A stretch of DNA of 61,785 nucleotides from a bacterium (GTDB taxonomy: Bacteria > UBA10199 > JACPAL01 > GCA-016699445). This document shows positions 1 to 8,516 of this stretch, piece by piece. The notes under the pieces were generated by a model that was not told where the DNA came from, did not search any database, and saw only the letters and a list, made by a program, of their open reading frames with translations. Within the stretch, counting starts at the first letter, position 1, and each line of letters starts with the position of its first letter. The translations under genes and the position numbers were made by a program. The stretch is taken from NCBI GenBank assembly GCA_035454885.1, contig DATIGE010000006.1, positions 1-61,785 on the forward strand, given 5' to 3'.

Positions 1-153
1 GCTCTCGTAGGCGCGAAAGAGGCCCTCGTTCAGCCCCCTCGTTTCGCGCAGGCAAAGGGCGGTCGCCGCGTCGCCGAAAAACTCAAGAATCTTGGCCCCG
101 GCCACCAAACCACCCGAATAGTGAGCGTCTTTTGGGCCGAGTTTCCGGCGCAC
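1..153 (-). CDS. kal: 3-aminobutyryl-CoA ammonia-lyase, 5' part (cut by window edge)
   Basis: Fifty-one codons are readable from a GTG at 153 down to base 1. The peptide holds KDAHYSGGLV, then FFGDAAT and EGLFRAY, the conserved N-terminal pattern of the hotdog-fold lyase Kal, which removes ammonia from 3-aminobutyryl-CoA in lysine fermentation. The GTG is chosen because a GGAAGG Shine-Dalgarno lies 5 bases upstream and because family members begin a few residues before the KDxHY motif. The gene overlaps the 3' end of kamE by 71 bases in another frame. It follows kdd, kamA, kamD and kamE on the same strand, as expected for the pathway. The rest of the protein lies outside the window. The family call is confident; the exact start less so. 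Confidence 0.8.
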   Translation of the reverse strand, partial: MRRKLGPKDAHYSGGLVAGAKILEFFGDAATALCLRETRGLNEGLFRAYES

Positions 154-946
154 CGTGGCCTTCCAGCCGAGGCGCGGGCGTACCCGAAGTCTTGCGGATG
201 ATCTCATGCACGATGAAATTGGCCACCTCCGAGGGCTTGGTGCCCGGACCGAAGCCGGCGTCGAATCCCACGGACCGGGCGATCCGGTGGTCGATGCGCG
301 GCCCGCCCGCGATTTTCACCAAGTGGGGCGTCAGGCGCGCCTCGTCCCGCACCATCCTGGAGAGGGCCTTCAAGTCCTCGAGGTGCTGGTCCTGCTGGGT
401 GACCATCTTGGAAACGAGGATCGCGTCGGCCTTGAGCTCGACGGCCTTGTCCACGAGGTGTTGATTATCCACCTGGGCTCGCAGGTTCACCACCTTGAAG
501 AAGGGATAAGACTCGAGGCCCTTGTCGCCTGAAATCCCCTTGATCGACAGGATCGCGTCGATGCCGACCGTATGCGCGTCACTCCCCGTCGTGGCGCCGA
601 TCACGACGATCTTCCGCCGGATCTCCTTCTGCGCCAGCGCCGTCAGCTCCTCGGCGGGCAGGACGGGAAAGGCGGGCTTGTGCAGCGTGATTTTCGTGAG
701 ATCGACGTGCGGCGCGGCGGACCCGTAGGCGACGAAAAAGCTGAATTCCTCGCCCATGGGCTCCATCGAGCAAACTTGGGGATGAAGGAAGCCGAGTCTT
801 TCCAGGTAGAGACGGGCGGCCTCCTTCGCCAATTCCCCCGCCGGAACGGGAAGCGTGAAGGAGAGCTGCATCTTCCCGTCGTCCCAATGGTCGCCGTAAG
901 GTTTGACTCGATTCTTGTCCTTTCGCTCGACCTTTTCCGATTTCAT
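83..946 (-). CDS. kamE: Lysine 5,6-aminomutase beta subunit (B12-binding)
   Basis: This 287-residue protein is the cobalamin-binding subunit of the adenosylcobalamin- and PLP-dependent aminomutase that moves the terminal amino group of beta-lysine from C6 to C5. The DxHxxG cobalamin motif is present (D123, H125, G128), so H125 is the expected lower cobalt ligand. K136 lies 11 residues later, the spacing known for the PLP lysine of the clostridial enzyme. The N-terminal part contains the GDHWDDG segment usual in KamE. Its ATG overlaps the kamD stop as ATGA, implying translational coupling. The last 71 bases also encode the start of kal in a different frame, and the C-terminal 30 residues are basic and glycine-rich. 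Confidence 0.93.
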   Translation of the reverse strand: MKSEKVERKDKNRVKPYGDHWDDGKMQLSFTLPVPAGELAKEAARLYLERLGFLHPQVCSMEPMGEEFSFFVAYGSAAPHVDLTKITLHKPAFPVLPAEELTALAQKEIRRKIVVIGATTGSDAHTVGIDAILSIKGISGDKGLESYPFFKVVNLRAQVDNQHLVDKAVELKADAILVSKMVTQQDQHLEDLKALSRMVRDEARLTPHLVKIAGGPRIDHRIARSVGFDAGFGPGTKPSEVANFIVHEIIRKTSGTPAPRLEGHGAPETRPKRRSLFGWFGGRGQDS

Positions 947-2694
947 GTCGGAGTCCCTTCAGGCGGAGGCGTCGACGGCGGGACGCCGCCCTCGCGGCCC
1001 TGTCGGTTCTCGGGACGCCCGCCTCCCCTTCCACCCCTCCGCCTGCGGCGGCCGCCGCCCCGTCCTCGACCGCGCCGGTCGTCCATGCGCTCCGGGCGCT
1101 GCCTGCGGTCCTGCGGATGGACGGCGAGAAACGGATGTTCCTGGAATTCGGGTTTCCGTTCCAGAAGCTTCAGAACCGGATTCCAATAATGCCGGTCTTT
1201 CTTGACGACGCCGTCCAGGCCCCGGCCGCCGTCGATCGCGCGCTCCATGTTGGCGAAAAGGCCCTCGGCGATCGCGTTCATGAGACCCATCTTTTCCACC
1301 TTTTGCAGGAGACGGTAGGCGTCCTCGAGGACGGAACGGGCCCGCCGGATCACCTTGCCGTTCGGGCTCCACGAGATCTCGTCACCCAGATCTCGCGCCG
1401 CCTTGAAGATGTAGTTGGCCGCCTTGAGGCTCAAGAACCTGTCTTGAAGGAGCGGATTGTGGATCGCCTCCGTGGGCATGCCCAAGAGTTGGATCTCCTG
1501 ATGGGTCATCACGCCCACCAGGTTGAACATGCTATCGAGGACGTGGCCGAAGAAAATGTCGCCCGTCATGTGCCGCGTGGGCGGCATGTACTTGATGGGA
1601 TGGTGGGGAAAGATCTCCCGGACCATCTCCGCCTGGGCGATCTCGTGGAGGAAGCTGTCTTCGATCTCCGGGTCCATCTCGAAGGCGTGCCCCAACCCCA
1701 ATTGCTGCTCGCGGAGGTTCGCCGCCAGGCCCAGCTGTTCGTTGATGAACTGCGAGGCGAGCACCTGGGGAAAGGCGCGGAACGACTCCGCGGTCGTGAG
1801 GTAGTTGTCCTCGCCCGTATTGATGATGATCCCCGCGTGCGCGATCACGAGGCGCGAAAAATACTGGTCCGTGAACGTCCGCTTCATGTTGATGTCGCGG
1901 AAGAGGATGCCGTACATGCTGTCGTTCAGGAGATAATCGAGCCCTTCCAACGCGCCCAGGACGGCGATCTCCGGCATGCAGAGGCCGGAGGAGTAATTCA
2001 CGAGACGGATGTAACGTCCCGCCTTACGGCCCGCCTCGTCGAGGGCCTTCCGCATGATGCGGAAGTTCTCCTGCGTCGCGTAGGTCCCACCGAAGCCTTC
2101 GGTTGTCGCCCCGTAAGGGACGTGGTCCAAGAGGCTCTGGGCGGTGCTCCGGATGACGGCGATGCAATCGGCCCCTCCCGTCACCGCGGCCCGCGCCTGC
2201 TCGACGTCCTCGTGGATGTTGCCGGTCGCGACGATCAAATACTTGAGGGGCCTCGGCTCGCGCCCGCCCATGGATTCGCGGGTCTTCCGCTTGCGTTCGG
2301 ACGAGTCCTCGAGCTTGCGGACGGCGGTCCGGGCGAGCGGCTCGGTAGCGCGCCGGATGGCGTCGAAATCCGCCTCGGGCAGATCGTCCCACTTGAGTTT
2401 TCCCTCCGCCGCCTTGAGGCAGAGGCTGATCGGAGAGCTCCGGTGGTGAGCCATCGCCCGCCCTAACCAATGCAGGACGCCCATCGCCAGCTTGTCCTTG
2501 GGGAGGGTATCGACGACGACGTTGACCAGCGGCCTCCCCTTGTAGGGCTCTTCGATGCCGATCAAACGGAGCGTGGCCCGTTCGACGGAGACGGTGGTGT
2601 GGTGGTCGACGACGTTTTGGATCTGCAGCGCGATCTTCCGCGCGGCGATTCGGCAGCTTTCGACCTTGTCGCGGTCGAGATTCAGTTTTGACAC
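943..2694 (-). CDS. kamD: Lysine 5,6-aminomutase alpha subunit with RGG-rich tail
   Basis: This 583-residue protein is the catalytic TIM-barrel subunit partnering KamE. The N-terminus and central barrel, including the DCIAVIRSTAQSLLDHVPYG segment, match the KamD family along the length. It is about 60 residues longer than the typical family member because of a C-terminal tail, roughly residues 518-583, made almost entirely of Arg, Gly, Pro and Asp (RGRGRGG-type repeats). That tail is not part of the enzyme fold. The gene starts 12 bases after kamA ends and overlaps kamE by 4 bases, so kamA-kamD-kamE is a tight unit. The tail codons are as GC-rich as the rest, so it is unlikely to be a simple frameshift artefact. 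Confidence 0.93.
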   Translation of the reverse strand: MSKLNLDRDKVESCRIAARKIALQIQNVVDHHTTVSVERATLRLIGIEEPYKGRPLVNVVVDTLPKDKLAMGVLHWLGRAMAHHRSSPISLCLKAAEGKLKWDDLPEADFDAIRRATEPLARTAVRKLEDSSERKRKTRESMGGREPRPLKYLIVATGNIHEDVEQARAAVTGGADCIAVIRSTAQSLLDHVPYGATTEGFGGTYATQENFRIMRKALDEAGRKAGRYIRLVNYSSGLCMPEIAVLGALEGLDYLLNDSMYGILFRDINMKRTFTDQYFSRLVIAHAGIIINTGEDNYLTTAESFRAFPQVLASQFINEQLGLAANLREQQLGLGHAFEMDPEIEDSFLHEIAQAEMVREIFPHHPIKYMPPTRHMTGDIFFGHVLDSMFNLVGVMTHQEIQLLGMPTEAIHNPLLQDRFLSLKAANYIFKAARDLGDEISWSPNGKVIRRARSVLEDAYRLLQKVEKMGLMNAIAEGLFANMERAIDGGRGLDGVVKKDRHYWNPVLKLLERKPEFQEHPFLAVHPQDRRQRPERMDDRRGRGRGGGRRRRRGGRGGGRPENRQGREGGVPPSTPPPEGTPT

Positions 2695-2706
2695 GAACGA
2701 AATCCT

Positions 2707-3945
2707 CTAGTTTTTGGGCTCGATGCCCACGGCACGCCCCTGGAGAAGCCTCTCGGGTCCCTCGGCCTCCAGGTGGGGGTACCTTTTCCGGATCTCATCG
2801 GCGGTCGAGCACGCGCAGTCGGTCTCTTCCGGCTGCGTGTAGGAGGACAAAAATCCCCGGTAGTTCCGGACGACCACCCGCTTGTCCGACTCGGTGATCA
2901 GGTACTGCGGCATGATGGGCACCTTGCCCCCGCCGCCCGGCGCGTCGATGACGAACTCGGGGACCGCCAGCCCCGAGGTGTGCCCCCGGAGGCTCTCGAT
3001 GATCTCGATCCCCTTCTGCACCGGAGTCCGGAAATGCTCGATCCCCTCCGAGAGATCGCATTGATACAAGTAATACGGCTTGACCCTGTTCTTCAAAAGC
3101 TCGTGAAACAAACTTCGTAAAATGACCGGGTCACTGTTTATTTTCCTCAATAATACCGTCTGGTTGTGAACCGGAATACCATGGTCGACCAGGGTGGCAC
3201 AAGACCTTTTCGCCTCCGGGGTCAGCTCATAGGGGTGGTTGAAGTGCGTCATGAAGTAGAGGGGGGCGTACTTGCGGAGCATGACCGCCAGGTCCTCCGT
3301 GATTCTCATGGGGCAGACGACGGGGATGCGCGAGGCGACGCGGATGATCTCGATCGTCGGAATCTGGCGCAGCCTTTGGAGGCAGCCTTCGAGGTATTTG
3401 TCTCCGACGAAGAGGGAATCGCCGCCGGAGACGATAACGTCCCGGACCTCCGGGTGCGCCCTCAGATACTCCATTGTCATGTCGAGCTCGCGTTCGGTCC
3501 TGTGCCCCTTGGCGAGGACGATCCGCCGCCGCGTGCAGAAGCGGCAGTACATGGCGCAGGACGTGGTGATGAGCCAGAGGACGCGGTCGGGATACCGGTG
3601 GACGAGCCCGGGCACCGGGCTGTTCTCGTCTTCCCCGAGCGGATCGCGCATGTCCGCCGGCGCTCGCTTCATCTCGCTGAAGCTCGGGATCGTCTGGAGG
3701 CGGATGGGGCACTCGGGGTTGTTGGGATCGATAAGGCTCGCGTAGTAAGGCGTCGTCGAAAATTTATACTCCTCCGCCGTCGCCCTTCCCGCGTCGACCT
3801 CCTCCAAGGTCAGAGGGAGTATGTGCGCCAGCTCCTCGACGCTCCGGATCAGGTTGTGATACTGCCACTCCCCGCTGTTCCACTGATCCGGGGTCACGTC
3901 CTTCCATGGAAGATATTTTCTCCAATACTCGCCGTTGTGCGTCAT
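2707..3945 (-). CDS. kamA: Lysine 2,3-aminomutase (radical SAM, PLP)
   Basis: This 412-residue enzyme converts L-lysine to beta-lysine, the first step of the fermentative lysine pathway. The radical-SAM cluster motif CxxxCxxC is at C130, C134 and C137. The GGGGK segment near the C-terminus carries the expected PLP lysine at K341, and the substrate-binding SGGDSLF stretch is present around residue 173. Length matches the family, which is about 400-440 residues. KamA homologues can be glutamate 2,3-aminomutases or EpmB, but the neighbours kdd, kamD, kamE and kal support lysine 2,3-aminomutase. The gene lies 27 bases after kdd and 12 before kamD on the same strand. Confidence 0.94.
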   Translation of the reverse strand: MTHNGEYWRKYLPWKDVTPDQWNSGEWQYHNLIRSVEELAHILPLTLEEVDAGRATAEEYKFSTTPYYASLIDPNNPECPIRLQTIPSFSEMKRAPADMRDPLGEDENSPVPGLVHRYPDRVLWLITTSCAMYCRFCTRRRIVLAKGHRTERELDMTMEYLRAHPEVRDVIVSGGDSLFVGDKYLEGCLQRLRQIPTIEIIRVASRIPVVCPMRITEDLAVMLRKYAPLYFMTHFNHPYELTPEAKRSCATLVDHGIPVHNQTVLLRKINSDPVILRSLFHELLKNRVKPYYLYQCDLSEGIEHFRTPVQKGIEIIESLRGHTSGLAVPEFVIDAPGGGGKVPIMPQYLITESDKRVVVRNYRGFLSSYTQPEETDCACSTADEIRKRYPHLEAEGPERLLQGRAVGIEPKN

Positions 3946-3972
3946 GACGGGCCTGCCTTCGCCTCAAGTCTA

Positions 3973-5010
3973 TCACGCGCCAAACCTCGCCTCAAACCAC
4001 TCGCGAAGGTCCGGGAACTCGCGAACGAGGTTTAACGCCAGGTCCGCGTGTCCCGGATAGTAGCCGTTCCCCATGATGAGTCGCGTCTCGTGCCCGATCC
4101 CTTCGGCCCCCAGGACCGCGGCTTGGAACCTCGTCGCCATGTTGAAGAAAAGCGCGGCCCCCGACCGTTTCGCGGCCAGGATCGTCGCCATTTCGGTGCC
4201 CGGAACGTTGACGCAGTTGACCACCAGGTCCGCCATGCGGGCGCCCGTGGCCTGCGAAACGAGCCTGAGGGTTTGACGCGCATCCAGGAGATCCGCTTCC
4301 AAGACGGCGTCGGCGAACGTCAGTCGCCGGGCCGCCGCGACGGCCGCGGCGTCCTTCTCCAGGAGGAAGACGTGGCCTCCCTTGCCCGTCTTTTTTCGGG
4401 CCTCGGCGGCGGCCAGTACGCCGGCCTTCCCGGCCCCGAACACGACGACGGTCTCCCCCACCTTCACCAACTGCGGAATCCAGGCCGGGGCCCCGCAGAC
4501 ATCAAAGACAGCCAGCGCGAGCGGCTCCGGAAAATCCGGCGGGAGCCGGTGGGCGATCCCCGATTCGAAAAGGATCGCGTGTCCCTGGACGGAGACCTGT
4601 TCTTTGTCCAGGTCGATCCCTTCGACCCCGTCCAAGTGGAGCGGGGTCAGGGTCAGGGACACGAGGGTCGCGATCCGTTCCCCCTTCCGGAAGCCCTTCT
4701 TTTCGGCTAAGGGCCCCACCTCCTCGACGGACCCGAGCAAGGTCCCTCCCGAGTTCGTCGCCGGGTTGTGCATCTTGCCGCGCGACCGGACGATCTGATG
4801 GATCTCGCGCGCCATCGCCCTCAGGTCCCCATGCGCCGCGTCCTTCAGCTGGCGGAAACTCGCGGAATCGAGATTCAGGCGGTCGACACGGATCAGGATT
4901 TCATCGGCATAGATCGGAAGGGAGACGTCCAATCTCTCGGCGGCCTGGGGGAACGCGCCGGGCGGCGCCAAAACGCGGTGGATGCCGTAATGGTCTCCGC
5001 CGGAGCGCAT
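3973..5010 (-). CDS. kdd: L-erythro-3,5-diaminohexanoate dehydrogenase
   Basis: This 345-residue NAD-dependent dehydrogenase oxidises 3,5-diaminohexanoate to 5-amino-3-oxohexanoate, the step after the 5,6-aminomutase. The N-terminal GDHYGIHRVL and the NSGGTLLG motif are typical of Kdd, followed by a Rossmann segment with VVVFGAGKAGVLAA around residue 165. The start lies 12 bases downstream of the RNA methyltransferase stop. It heads the catabolic cassette kdd-kamA-kamD-kamE-kal. The cleavage enzyme Kce, which would act next, is not in the window and may lie beyond kal. Confidence 0.92.
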   Translation of the reverse strand: MRSGGDHYGIHRVLAPPGAFPQAAERLDVSLPIYADEILIRVDRLNLDSASFRQLKDAAHGDLRAMAREIHQIVRSRGKMHNPATNSGGTLLGSVEEVGPLAEKKGFRKGERIATLVSLTLTPLHLDGVEGIDLDKEQVSVQGHAILFESGIAHRLPPDFPEPLALAVFDVCGAPAWIPQLVKVGETVVVFGAGKAGVLAAAEARKKTGKGGHVFLLEKDAAAVAAARRLTFADAVLEADLLDARQTLRLVSQATGARMADLVVNCVNVPGTEMATILAAKRSGAALFFNMATRFQAAVLGAEGIGHETRLIMGNGYYPGHADLALNLVREFPDLREWFEARFGA

Positions 5011-5022
5011 CGTTCTATGTTA

Positions 5023-6162
5023 TCACACCTTTGATTCGGAGCGCAGCGAAAGCAGAGAGACCGACTCGATGTGGTAGGTCTGCGGAAACATGTCGATCGG
5101 CTGGACCTTTTCGAGCCTGTAGTGCCGGCGCGTGAGCAGGTTGAGGTCGCGCGCAAGCGTCACGGGGTCGCAGGACACGTAGACGACCTGCCGCGGCTTC
5201 ATGACGCAGACCAAGTCCAAGATCTCCTTGGCCCCGCGGCGCGGCGGGTCCAGGACCAAGAGGTCGGGCACGATCTTCCTGCGGTAGAGCTTCTTCAATC
5301 CCCATTCGGCGTGCCCGGCGATCCAATGCATGTTTGCGACCCCTCGTTCGTTCATCAGCGTCTCGGCGCGGTTCACGGCTTCCGCGCTTTCCTCCACGCA
5401 GTGGACCGCCCCGGCCCTTTCCGCGAGGGGGAAGCTCAAGTTCCCGGACCCGGCGTAAAGCTCGACGACTTTTTTCTTGCGCGTGAAGGCCGCTTCCGCC
5501 TTCCCGAAGGCGAAGTCCATCACGACCTCGACGAGTTTTTCGTTCTGAGCGCGGTTGACCTGCGAGAAGACGGCCGGTCCGGCCGATCTCTCCCGGACGT
5601 GGACCTCGGACGTTCCGTTCAGGGACAGTTCCAACTCCCCGGCTCCGATGGAAGACGCGCGTTTGAGCTCCTCCAACTTGGCGTTCAGCCGGGAATCCGC
5701 GATCTTGCATTCGCCGAAGGTCACGACCGAATGCGTTTTCGGGGCGTGAAAACCGATCGCTCCGCCGGCGTCGACCTGAAGCTGGATGCGGCTGCGGTAG
5801 TGCCACGGATGGGGAGCCCCCAAGATGGGCAGGACGTTGGGCTCGGCGACGCGGCCGACGCGCACGAGGGTTTCGAAGAGAATTCTCTGCTTCCACCGCA
5901 ACTGGGCCTCGTAAGCGACGTGTTGCCATTGGCAGCCTCCGCAGGAGCCGAAGACCTCGCAGGGCGGCGCCGCCCGGTCCGGCGAGGGCTCGATCACGCC
6001 CGCCAGCTCGGCGCGCTCGTATTTGCCGTGGTCGGAAAGGACGCGGACCCGCACGCGTTCGCCGGGCACCGTTCCCGGCACGAAAACCACCTTGCCGTCG
6101 TCGCGGCCCACGCCCTCGCCTCCGAAGGCCAGGCTTTCAATGAGAATTTCTTTCTCGGCCAT
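5023..6162 (-). CDS. TrmA/RlmD-family 23S rRNA or tRNA uracil-5-methyltransferase
   Basis: This 379-residue SAM-dependent RNA methyltransferase has the standard architecture: an N-terminal TRAM beta-barrel (about residues 1-60), four iron-sulfur cysteines (C68, C74, C77 and C152) and a C-terminal Rossmann methyltransferase. LDPPRRG is the substrate-binding motif, and VSCDP carries the catalytic nucleophile C331. Uracil C5 of rRNA or tRNA is the expected target, but the family contains RlmD, RlmC, RlmCD and TrmA, and the sequence alone does not tell which. It starts 2 bases after the LarC-like gene ends, so it is cotranscribed with unrelated genes in the long minus-strand run. Confidence 0.9.
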   Translation of the reverse strand: MAEKEILIESLAFGGEGVGRDDGKVVFVPGTVPGERVRVRVLSDHGKYERAELAGVIEPSPDRAAPPCEVFGSCGGCQWQHVAYEAQLRWKQRILFETLVRVGRVAEPNVLPILGAPHPWHYRSRIQLQVDAGGAIGFHAPKTHSVVTFGECKIADSRLNAKLEELKRASSIGAGELELSLNGTSEVHVRERSAGPAVFSQVNRAQNEKLVEVVMDFAFGKAEAAFTRKKKVVELYAGSGNLSFPLAERAGAVHCVEESAEAVNRAETLMNERGVANMHWIAGHAEWGLKKLYRRKIVPDLLVLDPPRRGAKEILDLVCVMKPRQVVYVSCDPVTLARDLNLLTRRHYRLEKVQPIDMFPQTYHIESVSLLSLRSESKV

Positions 6163-6164
6163 GA

Positions 6165-6617
6165 CTACATTTTGAAGGACTTGAGGGCCGCTTGGTAGAC
6201 CTTTTTCAGCGGGACGCCCTTCTTTTTGGCGAGGGTCTTGCAGGATTCATGCTCGGGAGAAGCATTCAGGACGCGGCCATGGGCATCGCGGCCCACCTTC
6301 ACGACGGCCTCCCCGTACGGCGTTCGAACCCTTTTCAATTCTCGGGCCAACTCGAAGCGTTCGGCTTCCGTCACGCGAACGCCCAGGGTCGTCGTTTCCT
6401 CGAAAAAAACATGGAGTAAAACGTCTCTCCGCTTGGGCTCCGCCAACGCCCCTGCGAGAAAGGCCGGCCTGTTCTTTTTCATGACGATCGGCTGGAACCA
6501 GACGTCCAGTGCCCCCGCGTCAAAAAGGCGGTCCATGAGGATCTCGCACCACTCGGGATTCATGTCGTCCAGGTTGGATTCGAGGACGATCAGTTTGCGG
6601 GATTTGAAATCAGACAC
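6165..6617 (-). CDS. LarC C-terminal (LarC2-type) domain protein
   Basis: This 150-residue protein begins with LIVLESNLDDMNPE, the characteristic opening of the second half of LarC, the nickel chelatase that inserts Ni into the pincer cofactor of lactate racemase-type enzymes. Full-length LarC is about 400 residues. Here only the C-terminal domain is encoded, with its own ATG overlapping the end of larB by 8 bases, and no LarC1 half is seen anywhere in the window. In some bacteria LarC is made from two ORFs by programmed frameshifting, but then the first ORF sits directly upstream, and here that place is held by larB. Either the N-terminal half is encoded elsewhere or this is a derived stand-alone protein. 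Confidence 0.82.
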   Translation of the reverse strand: MSDFKSRKLIVLESNLDDMNPEWCEILMDRLFDAGALDVWFQPIVMKKNRPAFLAGALAEPKRRDVLLHVFFEETTTLGVRVTEAERFELARELKRVRTPYGEAVVKVGRDAHGRVLNASPEHESCKTLAKKKGVPLKKVYQAALKSFKM

Positions 6618-7275
6618 GATTGATCAAGTGCGCGGCAACCGCCGCACCGACTCCGTTATCGATATTCACGACCGTCACGCCGGGCGCGCAGCCGTTAAGC
6701 ATGGCCAGCAGGGCCGCCACCCCGCCCAGGCCCGTGCCGTAACCGATCGAGGTCGGCACGGCGACAATGGGCTTGCCGACCAGGCCCGCGACCACCGAGG
6801 GCAAGGCGCCTTCCATGCCGGCGACCACGACCAGGACGGAAGCCTCCCGAATGCGATCCATCTGCGCGAACAGGCGATGGATGCCCGCGATGCCTACGTC
6901 GTAAATGCGCTCCACCCGGCTTCCCAGGAGCGAGGCCGTCACGAAGACCTCTTCGGCAACCGGGATGTCGGACGTTCCGGCGGCCAAGATGAGCATCATC
7001 CCCTTGGTGTCCGTCTTTTCTCTCGGTCGAAGCCGGAGGGAAAACATCCGGGCCTCCGGATGATAATTCCCCGACGGAAACTCGCGCATCAGCCGGCCGC
7101 CCTTTTCCCCGTCAATGCGGGAGACGAGGACCAACGTCTGCTTTTCCGTCATTCTGCGGACGATCGGCACCAACTGATCGAGGGTCTTGTTCTCCCCCCA
7201 AACAATCTCGGGGACGCCCGTGCGGGCCTCGCGCAGATCGTCGATGCGGGCGAATTGTGTCAAATCCGGATTCAT
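6610..7275 (-). CDS. larB: LarB, nickel-pincer cofactor biosynthesis carboxylase/hydrolase
   Basis: This 221-residue protein matches LarB (AIR carboxylase/PurE-like fold). LarB carboxylates and hydrolyses nicotinic acid adenine dinucleotide at the first step of nickel-pincer nucleotide synthesis. Diagnostic segments are AAGTSDIPVAEE, IYDVGIAGIHRL, VVAGMEGALPSVVAGL and VPTSIGYG, plus the N-terminal FARIDDLREARTGVPEIVWG. It overlaps the CNNM gene upstream by 4 bases and the LarC-like gene downstream by 8. LarE and LarA are not visible here. nadC, which makes nicotinate mononucleotide upstream of the substrate, occurs at 33.4 kb but is not linked. Confidence 0.92.
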   Translation of the reverse strand: MNPDLTQFARIDDLREARTGVPEIVWGENKTLDQLVPIVRRMTEKQTLVLVSRIDGEKGGRLMREFPSGNYHPEARMFSLRLRPREKTDTKGMMLILAAGTSDIPVAEEVFVTASLLGSRVERIYDVGIAGIHRLFAQMDRIREASVLVVVAGMEGALPSVVAGLVGKPIVAVPTSIGYGTGLGGVAALLAMLNGCAPGVTVVNIDNGVGAAVAAHLINRV

Positions 7276-8516
7276 TCGATCTCGACGAGCACTTCGTCGA
7301 TCGACCGATCCGTAGCGGTCTTGATGAGGAAAGTCAAATTACCGAAGTGGAAGACATCGCCCGTCTGCGGGAATTTCTTGAACTGCGTGAGCAAGAATCC
7401 GGCCAGGGTCTCGTAGTTGCCCTTGGGCAGGCTCCAGCGGAATCTTTCGTTGATCTCGTCCACCGGAATCCGCCCTTCGAAGAGGTATTGCGAGGGGCCG
7501 ACCTGTTTTCCGTGGAGGCGCTCGTCGTCGTACTCGTCTTGGATTTGGCCGAGCACGGCTTCGACGATGTCCTCGAGGGTCACGATGCCCACGGCGCCCC
7601 CGAATTCGTCCACGACGACGGCGAACTTCGTGTTCCTCTCTTGAAAAATCCGGAACAGGTCCTGCACGCCCATCTGCGGCGGCACGTAGACGGGGGATTC
7701 CATGAGGGCGGTCACCGGCGCGCGGTCGTCCTTCGCGAAAAGGAGGGACTGAAAATTCAGGACCCCGATGATGTTGTACGCCCTCTTCTGAAAGACGGGG
7801 AAGGACGAGTAGCCCTCTTCACGGCAAATCTCCACCGCCTCACCCACGCTCGTCGAGTCGCGCAGGCTGAAGACCTCGATCAATGGCGTCATGATCTCGT
7901 GCGTCTCCTTCTTGGCGAAGGTCAGTATCTTGAGAAGGCTCTTCTTGAAGACGGGCGAAAGCTCCCGCGGCGCCTCCGACTCTTTCAGGAGGAATTCGAG
8001 TGAGTCGCGGGTGACCTCGTGGCCGTGCATGAGACTCCCCTGGACGCCTCCCAGCAGCCAGAGGGTCAGCCTCGAAAGAGGCCAGACGATCGGCCAGCAG
8101 ACGAAAGAGAAGACGTAAACCACCGGCGCGACCAGGGGCGTCAGGCGGTCCGCCCACTGCTGAAAGAGGCTCTTGGGCACCGCCTCGCCGAAGATGAGGA
8201 CGAGCGGCGAAAGCGCGAGGCCGAAGAACTCGTAATCCACGCCGAAACGGTCGAAGATAAAGAAGGTGATGAGCGTCGAATTGGCGACGATGAAGAGGTT
8301 CTGGCCAAGCAGCGTCGTGCTGAAGAGCCAGGCGGGACGTCGCGCGAGCGAAAGGGCGATCTTCGCCCCCTTGTGCCCCTTCGCGGCGCGATGCGCGAGC
8401 TTGAGCTTGTCCGCGGAGACGAACGCCAACTCCGACCCGGCGAAGAACCCTTCGAGGGCGAGGCAGGCGGCGGTCCAAAGGATGAGAGCGGTCCAAGTCA
8501 TAGAAATCGTCACCAC
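7272..8516 (-). CDS. CNNM/CorC-family transporter with CBS pair (hemolysin-like)
   Basis: This 414-residue inner-membrane protein has an N-terminal CNNM (DUF21) region with about four hydrophobic segments in residues 1-190. It is followed by a CBS-domain pair (about 205-325, including KFAVVVDEFGGAVGIVTLEDIVE) and a C-terminal CorC_HlyC domain (about 340-414). Family members handle Mg or Co efflux or homeostasis; many are labelled hemolysin without evidence. It overlaps the upstream paralogue by 7 bases and larB by 4. Tandem CNNM pairs like this are common, and the longer protein carries the complete regulatory tail. Confidence 0.88.
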   Translation of the reverse strand: MVTISMTWTALILWTAACLALEGFFAGSELAFVSADKLKLAHRAAKGHKGAKIALSLARRPAWLFSTTLLGQNLFIVANSTLITFFIFDRFGVDYEFFGLALSPLVLIFGEAVPKSLFQQWADRLTPLVAPVVYVFSFVCWPIVWPLSRLTLWLLGGVQGSLMHGHEVTRDSLEFLLKESEAPRELSPVFKKSLLKILTFAKKETHEIMTPLIEVFSLRDSTSVGEAVEICREEGYSSFPVFQKRAYNIIGVLNFQSLLFAKDDRAPVTALMESPVYVPPQMGVQDLFRIFQERNTKFAVVVDEFGGAVGIVTLEDIVEAVLGQIQDEYDDERLHGKQVGPSQYLFEGRIPVDEINERFRWSLPKGNYETLAGFLLTQFKKFPQTGDVFHFGNLTFLIKTATDRSIDEVLVEIE

